Shown piece after piece: positions 6,153-11,366 of a stretch of 11,366 nt of DNA. Location: positions 1 to 11,366 of the forward strand of contig CAYZOC010000032.1 in NCBI GenBank assembly GCA_964480275.1, written 5' to 3'. This DNA is from DATESG01 sp964480275 (lineage in GTDB: Bacteria > Bacillota_I > Bacilli_A > RFN20 > CAG-826). Positions within the stretch are counted from its first letter, which is position 1. Each line of letters opens with the position of its first letter. A program made the translations under genes and the position numbers. The notes beneath the pieces were generated by a model that saw only the letters and a list, made by a program, of their open reading frames with translations, had not been told where the DNA came from and ran no database searches.

Positions 6153-6180
6153 AGAGCTTACATATGTAAGCTCTTTTTTT
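6153..6180 (+). terminator. Strong intrinsic terminator after hpf
   Basis: GAGCTTACA and TGTAAGCTC form a perfect palindromic stem (6154-6173, extended by A6153-T6174) with a tiny loop, followed by seven T (6174-6180). It is 17 bases past the hpf stop and separates hpf from the next operon. Confidence 0.93.
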
Positions 6181-6200
6181 ATTTAAACCGCACAAAAACC

Positions 6201-6251
6201 TTGTAAATTTCGGCTATATTAGTTATAAATTAGAAGAGTTTATAGTATAAT
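6201..6251 (+). promoter_or_regulatory. Promoter region of the HAD-DegV operon
   Basis: TTGTAA (6201-6206) and TATAAA (6224-6229) are separated by exactly 17 bases and would start transcription near 6236. A second, perfect TATAAT (6246-6251) lies closer to the gene but has a poor -35, and its start would fall on the GAGG ribosome-binding site (6259-6262). The upstream pair is the better candidate; both may be used. Confidence 0.55.
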
Positions 6252-6269
6252 AAATTCTGAGGTATGTAG

Positions 6270-7094
6270 ATGACAAAACTAATCGCAACTGATTTAGATG
6301 GAACATTTTTTTATCCGAAACGCAAAATTGCAATGATACCTAAAAAAACTCTTAAATTCACGAGAAAATTTATTAGTGATGGTGGGAAATTTTTATTAGT
6401 TACAGGCAGATCACAATTTTTTACGATTCATGTTGAAGAAAAGGTTGGCTCTAACATTGACGTGATTGGTATGAATGGTGCCTACATTCTCATCGATGGC
6501 CAAGTATATGAGGAGCATTTTCTTGATCCGGTTGTGCTTGATTTAGTAAATGACGTTCAAAAGCGCTTTAAAATAAAGGGAATGATGTTGTTATCTCGAC
6601 GTTATCCTCTACTAATTGATGGACCTAATATGTCGACTTTAAGAAAGTATTTTTATCGCTTCTATTACTGGTCACAAGGCGTCTATGCCGAAGATTATCT
6701 CGTCTCCCGTTCACTTTTTCAAAATGAACTAAGAGGCAACAATGTATATAAGTTAATGTTTTATTTTGGTTTGACAAAACGCGGTTCAAACCGCGCTAGT
6801 GAAGCAAACAAGTATATTCGGACCAATTATGACTCGCTTGAAGCATCATGGACCGGCGGCTTCATAGAAATTACACCAAAAGGTAGTAGTAAGGCAAATG
6901 GGATAAAAAAATATCTCAAACACAAAGGTATCAAGGAAGACGAATTAGTGGTTGTTGGTGATTCTGGCAATGACATTTCAATGTTTAACGCATTTTATGA
7001 ACATTCCTTCTGTATGTCTCATGCTCCTAAAAAGGTAAAAAAATATGCCAAACACATTATCCGCCGTTTTCATAATCTTCAAGCATATTTATAA
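6270..7094 (+). CDS. Cof-type HAD-superfamily phosphatase
   Basis: A 274-residue member of the Cof/YidA-like HAD hydrolases (C2 cap). Motif I is DLDGTF with nucleophile Asp8 and Asp10; motif II is LVTGRS with Thr45; motif III lysine is Lys208 in KGSSKANGI; motif IV is VVGDSGNDISMF with Asp231 and Asp235. The cap domain fills the space between about residues 85 and 195 and is unusually rich in Tyr/Phe/Arg around 125-140. Such enzymes dephosphorylate small phosphometabolites (sugar phosphates, flavin or pyridoxal phosphates); the substrate cannot be read from sequence. GAGG (6259-6262) fixes the start. It is the first gene of a four-gene run, 13 bases before the next coding start. Confidence 0.88.
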   Translation: MTKLIATDLDGTFFYPKRKIAMIPKKTLKFTRKFISDGGKFLLVTGRSQFFTIHVEEKVGSNIDVIGMNGAYILIDGQVYEEHFLDPVVLDLVNDVQKRFKIKGMMLLSRRYPLLIDGPNMSTLRKYFYRFYYWSQGVYAEDYLVSRSLFQNELRGNNVYKLMFYFGLTKRGSNRASEANKYIRTNYDSLEASWTGGFIEITPKGSSKANGIKKYLKHKGIKEDELVVVGDSGNDISMFNAFYEHSFCMSHAPKKVKKYAKHIIRRFHNLQAYL

Positions 7095-7107
7095 TTAGGA
7101 GGACAAT

Positions 7108-7986
7108 ATGAATCAAACATCTTATTACGTATTTGGTATTTATCAACTGAATCTATTACTAAGAGATTCGCTGGAATATATGGTACCAAATCGTCAATTC
7201 AACTTAGAAATGTATGAAAAACGCAAAGAAGGACTTCTAGCGTTGACCCAAGAAAATTCACCACTTGGTCGGTTTCTTCTTCAAAATAAAGAGAAGGCAG
7301 AAACAATCAAAACATCATTTAACAATTTTATTGAACAAGTATATAGTGAAAATGCCACTATCGTTCGCAAAATTGATAACTCGATTGAAGTTGATCGGGC
7401 ACTTCATCTCCAATTTTACGAGATGACGACTGGACTATTTCAAACTATTCAAGACATCTTATTTGGATATATTAATCACGCCAAAAAAGAAAATCAATAT
7501 GAAGCGGCTATTGAAAAGGCAATATACAGTAACGAAATTTACTTTCGTTCACTAAGTTACTTTGCAATATCATTAGATATCGTTGAGAAATTTAATGAAT
7601 ATCAAACAGCATTTAGAGAGTCGAAGGGTCAACCTTCACCCGCTTCAAATTTTATCAATGAAGAGATTGGAAAATTAATAGGGATTCTTGGTTTCCACAA
7701 GAAACACTCTAAAGTAGTTGATGTTCCATACAATGAAATGGTTGATAAGGTCAATGTCTTGATTGAAACAATCGCTGGCAAACGCAAACTTGCCGAAGGG
7801 GTTAAATTCCCTGACCTATTCGCGCAAACTAGAGAAGTAACATTAAATCAACTACAAAAAAGTGAAGTTGATTTTAAGACAGACTTTGCGCCAGTGCTCA
7901 AAGATTACGTTGAGCTAACCAAGAAGATTACTGCTAGCCAAAAGGCTAATTTAGACAATTTAACGCCTAAAGAAGACCTAAATTAA
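7108..7986 (+). CDS. Protein of unknown function, all-helical, cytosolic
   Basis: I do not recognise this 292-residue protein. It has a perfect AGGAGG (7097-7102) five bases before its ATG, so it should be well translated. The sequence reads as mostly amphipathic helix, without a signal peptide or membrane segment, and contains no cysteine and no tryptophan. The first 45 residues are rich in Tyr, Leu and Arg; a central aromatic stretch runs about residues 108-155 (LFQTIQDILFGYINHAKK, then YFRSLSYFAISLDIVEKF). The C-terminal 50 residues are lysine-rich and polar, possibly coiled. No catalytic or metal-binding motif stands out. It sits 13 bases after the HAD gene and 12 bases before the DegV/FakB gene, so it is surely co-transcribed with both and might work with fatty-acid handling, but that is only guilt by association. 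Confidence 0.8.
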   Translation: MNQTSYYVFGIYQLNLLLRDSLEYMVPNRQFNLEMYEKRKEGLLALTQENSPLGRFLLQNKEKAETIKTSFNNFIEQVYSENATIVRKIDNSIEVDRALHLQFYEMTTGLFQTIQDILFGYINHAKKENQYEAAIEKAIYSNEIYFRSLSYFAISLDIVEKFNEYQTAFRESKGQPSPASNFINEEIGKLIGILGFHKKHSKVVDVPYNEMVDKVNVLIETIAGKRKLAEGVKFPDLFAQTREVTLNQLQKSEVDFKTDFAPVLKDYVELTKKITASQKANLDNLTPKEDLN

Positions 7987-7998
7987 GGAGGGTTTTTT

Positions 7999-8859
7999 AT
8001 GAATAAAGTCGGTTTAATTTTTGATTCTACTGCGATTATTCCTCAAGAAAAAATTGAAAAGTATGGTTTTGAGCAAGTTTCGCTCTATTTGGATATTGAT
8101 GGAAAGAGCCAACTATCTACTGATATTGATGAAGCTGAATTCCTTGCTAACTTTGCAACTTTCCATTCGCTAAAAAGTTCATCACCATCGCCACAAGCTT
8201 TTGTTGACGCTTATGAGAAACAATTTGCCAAAGGCTTTGAAAAAATTCTAGTTTTACCACTATCGTCTAAACTAAGTGCAACTCATGATGTGGCACTAAT
8301 TGCTCGTGGGTTACTAGATGAGGAAAAACAAGAACGTGTTGTTGTTCTTGATACCCTTGTATGTAGTCTTGGGTTTGATAGTTTAATGCATTCACTATAT
8401 CCAGTCCTAGACAAAGATTTAGACATTGAAGAGTTAAGTAAAATCATCATGGAACATGCCGAAAACTCAAGTATTTTATTTGAAGTTAATGATTTAAAAC
8501 ATTTATATCGTGGTGGAAGACTAAAAAAGATTGCGCTTATCGTTGGTGAAATTTTAAAAATAAAACCACTAATTGAATTTAGTGAAGGTGTGCTAAAAAT
8601 TGCTGCTAAAAATCGCAATCGTAATAAAAATATCGAGCATATCGTCGATAAAATTAGAAAACTTAGCTCCGATTTCCAAAAAGTCTATGTTAATTACTTT
8701 TCCTTTAAATTAGATGATGCCGCTGTACAAATCATTCGTGATAAAATCGCCAAAGAATTCATCAATGTGATTGTTAACTTCACTAATCGTATTTGCCCAG
8801 TGTATGTTTCCCATGTTGGAAATAGTGGTTATGCAATTGCAATGACCGCGCATAACTAG
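7999..8859 (+). CDS. DegV-family fatty-acid-binding protein (FakB-like)
   Basis: A 286-residue DegV (PF02645) protein. Members bind a fatty acid and, as FakB, present it to the kinase FakA for phosphorylation. Family marks: IFDSTA at 7-12, SSSPSPQAF at 60-68 (the usual TSxPSP carboxylate-contact segment), LSSKLSATHD at 88-97, VLDTLVCSLGFDSLM at 116-130, VNDLKHLYRGGRLKK and LKIKPLIEF in the second domain. Near the C terminus the expected HxGPG reads HVGNSG: the histidine (272) stays but the GPG does not, and LDxxxxSxG has Cys in place of an expected small residue. This suggests altered lipid specificity rather than loss of fold. Start fixed by AAGGAGG (7985-7991), which overlaps the preceding stop. 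No fakA gene is in the window. Stop is TAG. Confidence 0.87.
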   Translation: MNKVGLIFDSTAIIPQEKIEKYGFEQVSLYLDIDGKSQLSTDIDEAEFLANFATFHSLKSSSPSPQAFVDAYEKQFAKGFEKILVLPLSSKLSATHDVALIARGLLDEEKQERVVVLDTLVCSLGFDSLMHSLYPVLDKDLDIEELSKIIMEHAENSSILFEVNDLKHLYRGGRLKKIALIVGEILKIKPLIEFSEGVLKIAAKNRNRNKNIEHIVDKIRKLSSDFQKVYVNYFSFKLDDAAVQIIRDKIAKEFINVIVNFTNRICPVYVSHVGNSGYAIAMTAHN

Positions 8860-8891
8860 TACAATAACAAATAATAAAGTAGGTGAATATT

Positions 8892-9227
8892 ATGAAAAAC
8901 AAAAAAATTAGTGTCGGTGAAATCATCGGTTATCTCATTAGTGGACTCATTGCCTTAGGTGGTCTTACTTTAGCTGTCTTAGGAATGATAGGTTCAAATT
9001 TGGCGGATTTAAGTAATCCTTTACGGCAAGCAAGTGAAACTTTCCAAGCAACGATGAAATTAGGCTTTCAACCATTTGGAGCGATTGTTTTCATCCTAGG
9101 TGTAGTTATCGCCGTGATCGTTCTAGTTACAGTTGGTCGTCGTGTTGATGTCGAAGAAGAAAGAAAAGCACGCAGGATGCAACGTTTCAGTCTTGAACAA
9201 GACGCAAGTAACGATATCCAAGAGTAA
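8892..9227 (+). CDS. Small two-TM membrane protein of unknown function
   Basis: A 111-residue protein, if started at the ATG at 8892. A GTG at 8883 gives three more residues, but it lies within the only ribosome-binding site (TAGGTG, 8880-8885), so the ATG is preferred. Two membrane helices are clear: about residues 11-34 (GYLISGLIALGGLTLAVLG) and 62-82 (FGAIVFILGVVIAVIVLVTVG), joined by a polar 27-residue loop, followed by a charged 29-residue tail with EEERKARR that should be cytosolic by the positive-inside rule. I cannot assign a family. It lies 32 bases after the DegV gene with no terminator between, and is the last gene of the run. Confidence 0.78.
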   Translation: MKNKKISVGEIIGYLISGLIALGGLTLAVLGMIGSNLADLSNPLRQASETFQATMKLGFQPFGAIVFILGVVIAVIVLVTVGRRVDVEEERKARRMQRFSLEQDASNDIQE

Positions 9228-9237
9228 AATTATCTTC

Positions 9238-9268
9238 AAAAAAAAGCTGGCCCAATGGGTCAGCTTTT
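9238..9268. terminator. Bidirectional terminator between convergent genes
   Basis: AAAAGCTGGCCC (9242-9253) pairs with GGGTCAGCTTTT (9257-9268), including one G-U pair, around a three-base loop. On the plus strand it ends the HAD-DegV operon, with TTTT in the 3' arm then CTT. On the minus strand it is followed by eight T (complement of the A-run 9238-9245), making it a stronger terminator for the pepC-gpmA operon. It lies 14-18 bases from each gene's stop codon. Confidence 0.88.
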
Positions 9269-9285
9269 CTTATCTAAACTATTAA

Positions 9286-9933
9286 TTAATCTTTGAGGTA
9301 GTAATAGCCAAGTGATTTTAAGTTTTCATCAAGTTTAATCACTAGTGGAGCCCCAGTTGGAATTTCAAAGGCGACAATTTTATCATCACTTATGTCGAGT
9401 AAAAATTTTGCAAGCGCCCTTAATGAATTACCATGAGCAGCAATAATAATCTTTTTACCTGCTTTTAGATCTTTTTCAATCATCTTTTCATAGTAAGGCA
9501 TTACGCGGAAGTAGGTGTCTTTTAAGCTTTCACCATTAGGTTCACCTTCTTTAGGATTGGTGCTTGCTAATGGAGGAACATCATAGCTTCGCCGCCAAAT
9601 ATGAACTTGCTCTGGGCTAAATTTTTCGGCAGTTTCCTTTTTATTTAATCCTTGTAAACCACCATAATGTCTTTCATTTAAGCGATCACTACGATGAATT
9701 GGAATATCCTTTTGATTTAATTCTTCAAGAATGAAATCGAGTGTTTTTTGTGCGCGTTTTAGTGCACTTGTGTAGGCAACATCAAAACTGTAACCATGAC
9801 GCTTTAGTAATTTTCCTGCATCATGAGCTTCTTTAACCCCTTGTTCACTGAGGTCAACATCAGTCCAACCTGTGAAACGATTTTCAAGGTTCCAAACTGA
9901 TTGTCCGTGTCTAACTAGTACTAATTCAATCAT
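9286..9933 (-). CDS. gpmA: 2,3-bisphosphoglycerate-dependent phosphoglycerate mutase
   Basis: A 215-residue glycolytic enzyme that interconverts 3- and 2-phosphoglycerate through a phosphohistidine. The family signature LVRHGQSVWNLENRFTGW at 6-23 holds the phosphorylated His9 and Arg8; NERHYGGLQGLNK at 86-98 holds the acid Glu87; RRSYDVPP at 114-121; GESLKDTYFRVMPYY at 134-148; and AAHGNSLRAL at 165-174 holds His167. TGAPLV at 193-198 closes the core. It is somewhat shorter than E. coli GpmA (about 250), because the flexible C-terminal tail is missing, as in several compact bacterial forms. AAGGAGA (9941-9947) fixes the start. It follows pepC by 19 bases and ends at the bidirectional terminator, so the two form one operon. 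Confidence 0.95.
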   Translation of the reverse strand: MIELVLVRHGQSVWNLENRFTGWTDVDLSEQGVKEAHDAGKLLKRHGYSFDVAYTSALKRAQKTLDFILEELNQKDIPIHRSDRLNERHYGGLQGLNKKETAEKFSPEQVHIWRRSYDVPPLASTNPKEGEPNGESLKDTYFRVMPYYEKMIEKDLKAGKKIIIAAHGNSLRALAKFLLDISDDKIVAFEIPTGAPLVIKLDENLKSLGYYYLKD

Positions 9934-9952
9934 ATATATTTCTCCTTTTTTA

Positions 9953-11272
9953 TTAGTCTGCTAATGAACCCATTGGATCCCATGGTTTGAGCACAATTGG
10001 TGATTGCTCCCATTCCTTAAGTAAGTTGTCACTTAAGTGTTTTTTATTGATAACGGCCTGATATACATATTTGTCAAACCAAGTATCACTACAAATATAG
10101 TAACCATCTTTACCACCCTTGGTACCCCAGCTATTTTCAATTTTCCATCTTTTGCTCTTTTCATCATCAAGATGAACACCACTCAATACCATTGCGTGAT
10201 TCATTGCTCCTTGGGAATATGTAAGCTGAGCAGCTTTATTCATTTGTAAATTCATTTCAAGAACGTCTTCATAGTCAAAACTATTATCATCCCACACACC
10301 GCTTGTTCGATCGCCATATGTGGCCACATCACTACCAAACCAAACCAATTCATCAGCCTTTAACTGTGTTATAACTAGTTGTTTAAGTTGATTGATTGGA
10401 AGATTAAGATACTTGATTTGCTTGGCACCAACAACATTGCCTAGGTAAGCAACTGTAAAAGTTTTATGAAATGGTTTATCACTTGTTGGAGCGTTAATAA
10501 TCGAAATGTAATCCTTAAGGACATCACCAATAATTTCGTGATAAAATCTCTGTGGTGTTAAATCTTTGATTGAGTGATAACCTTCATCGTTTGAATATTC
10601 AAAATCAAACGTTTGTGGAATTTCACCAAAATTAGAAATAAGGAGACTATAAAGTTCGTCGAGTGTAACTAATTTTAGTTTTTTAAGTGTCTCTTTATTA
10701 TTTTTAACTTCGCGGGCCTGACTTACATATTGGCGTAATTTCAAATCAATTAATTTGTTGATAAAACGGGTATTGCTGGAGTTGTTAGTCTCGGGCATCA
10801 CGATTTGGGGAACAACACCATATTTTTCAATAATGCTAACGAACATATCCCATTGCCCGCCATCTTGAATCCCGGTTTTTAGAATGTGTTGGAGCGTGCG
10901 GTCATCACTATCGACATCAAGAAAATCATCGATACTTTCGATAAAGTAATTAATTTTTTCAAGTTTGTCATAAAAAGCCGTATAGTTTTGTGATAATTCA
11001 AAGTCTTTGAGATTAAACTTTTTTGCGACAATTTCCCGTAGGACGTTTAGACCAGCGAATATCCAGCAACGGCCAGTTTGTTTCTGATTGGCGACAGGAA
11101 GTGTTTTAATTTCATGTGAAAATAAAAATTGAGTGTTTCTTGCCTCCTCTTGTTTGCTAAATATATCAGCTAAGTCATTCTTATACAAAACTCTTTTCAA
11201 AACTTGATGTTTTGGCTTGTTCTGATAATTTTCATCTAATTTTTTAAGTAATATTTCTGATATTTGATTCAT
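9953..11272 (-). CDS. pepC: Aminopeptidase C (bleomycin hydrolase family, C1B)
   Basis: A cysteine aminopeptidase that removes N-terminal residues from peptides in the cytosol and normally forms a hexameric barrel. The catalytic triad is visible: Cys69 in QTGRCWIFAGLNVLRE, His359 in NHAMVLSGVHLD, and Asn380 in KIENSWG. The C terminus PWDPMGSLAD is the family's arm that reaches into the active site. I chose the ATG at 11272 (439 residues, start MNQISEI) because AAAGGA (11278-11283) stands five bases before it; an in-frame ATG at 11287 would add five residues but overlaps that site region and has no ribosome-binding site of its own. Length is normal (about 440). It heads the pepC-gpmA operon with a good promoter 38 bases upstream. 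Likely role: amino-acid supply from imported peptides. Confidence 0.95.
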   Translation of the reverse strand: MNQISEILLKKLDENYQNKPKHQVLKRVLYKNDLADIFSKQEEARNTQFLFSHEIKTLPVANQKQTGRCWIFAGLNVLREIVAKKFNLKDFELSQNYTAFYDKLEKINYFIESIDDFLDVDSDDRTLQHILKTGIQDGGQWDMFVSIIEKYGVVPQIVMPETNNSSNTRFINKLIDLKLRQYVSQAREVKNNKETLKKLKLVTLDELYSLLISNFGEIPQTFDFEYSNDEGYHSIKDLTPQRFYHEIIGDVLKDYISIINAPTSDKPFHKTFTVAYLGNVVGAKQIKYLNLPINQLKQLVITQLKADELVWFGSDVATYGDRTSGVWDDNSFDYEDVLEMNLQMNKAAQLTYSQGAMNHAMVLSGVHLDDEKSKRWKIENSWGTKGGKDGYYICSDTWFDKYVYQAVINKKHLSDNLLKEWEQSPIVLKPWDPMGSLAD

Positions 11273-11309
11273 AAAAATCCTTTCCATATACGTAAGTTAC
11301 ACATGTTTT

Positions 11310-11338
11310 ATTCTATGCTTATTAGGGTATAAAATCAA
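11310..11338 (-). promoter_or_regulatory. Promoter of the pepC-gpmA operon
   Basis: On the minus strand TTGATT (11333-11338) and TAGAAT (11310-11315) are separated by 17 bases. The start would be near 11303, leaving a leader of about 30 bases that contains the AAAGGA site. The rest of the window's right edge (11339-11366) shows nothing I can name. Confidence 0.7.
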
Positions 11339-11366
11339 GTTTTACCAAATAATATCCCCACATTCT

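Noticed and set aside
8283..8618. Open frame of 111 codons on the minus strand
   Set aside because: Antisense to the DegV-family gene; serine-rich shadow translation with no supporting signals.
10037..10249. Open frame of 70 codons on the plus strand
   Set aside because: Antisense to the catalytic His/Asn end of pepC; no ribosome-binding site or recognisable protein.
11321..11346. Imperfect inverted repeat GGTAAAA / TTTTATACC around the pepC -35
   Set aside because: It needs a bulge and is AT-rich apart from its ends; not distinct enough from chance to call an operator.
1..11366. TGA read as tryptophan (Mycoplasma-type code)
   Set aside because: All genes are full length under the standard bacterial code, Trp is TGG where checked, and no gene needs TGA read-through. 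Only the absence of TGA stops is kept as a finding.
1..11366. Mobile elements, CRISPR, phage or defence system
   Set aside because: I looked for transposase or integrase motifs, terminal repeats, regularly spaced repeats and toxin-antitoxin pairs and found none; all genes but two have housekeeping-type families.

Overview
The window is an ordinary-looking chromosomal segment of an AT-rich Gram-positive-type bacterium. Gene content (long-form HPF, DegV/FakB, PepC, PduL used as a stand-alone phosphotransacetylase, MgtE, GtrA with a GT-C membrane glycosyltransferase), strong AGGAGG-type Shine-Dalgarno sites and U-tailed hairpin terminators point to Bacillota, perhaps a Bacilli lineage near Mollicutes/Erysipelotrichia. 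That placement is inference. All twelve genes stop at TAA (9) or TAG (3), never TGA, and tryptophan is written TGG wherever I checked. I see no phage, transposon, CRISPR or plasmid signature.

Layout. (1) 1-36, minus: the 5' part of a tRNA-Leu cut by the window edge exactly at its GAG anticodon, with its own promoter. (2) 80-3365, minus: a three-gene run mgtE -> gtrA-like -> Gpi18-like membrane glycosyltransferase, tightly spaced or overlapping. (3) 3366-3487: divergent promoter region. (4) 3488-5469, plus: pduL, then metK. metK has its own TTGACA-17-TAAAAT promoter and a roughly 160-nt leader that I read as a SAM riboswitch of the SAM-I clan, with a complete antiterminator/terminator switch. 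(5) 5590-6135, plus: hpf, with a structured 120-nt upstream region and a strong terminator. (6) 6270-9227, plus: a four-gene run of HAD phosphatase, an unrecognised helical protein, DegV/FakB-type fatty-acid-binding protein and a small two-TM protein, closed by a bidirectional terminator. (7) 9286-11272, minus: pepC -> gpmA, from a good promoter near the right edge.

How the genes work together. metK makes S-adenosylmethionine, and its leader has the parts to switch the gene off when SAM is plentiful. PduL converts acyl-CoA and phosphate to acyl phosphate (acetate/ATP formation); GpmA is a glycolytic enzyme; PepC releases amino acids from peptides; MgtE imports Mg2+; GtrA plus the GT-C enzyme probably decorate a lipid-linked or envelope glycan; HPF puts ribosomes into hibernation; FakB carries fatty acids for phosphorylation.

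The most interesting signal is the metK leader. It keeps the SAM-I core (GCAAC/GUGC helix, AAGA joining segment, four-base GGGU/ACCC pseudoknot) but has a plain eight-bp P2 with no visible kink-turn, and it lies where upstream pduL read-through RNA could base-pair with and disrupt two aptamer strands. The 292-residue protein between the HAD and FakB genes is the main coding unknown.
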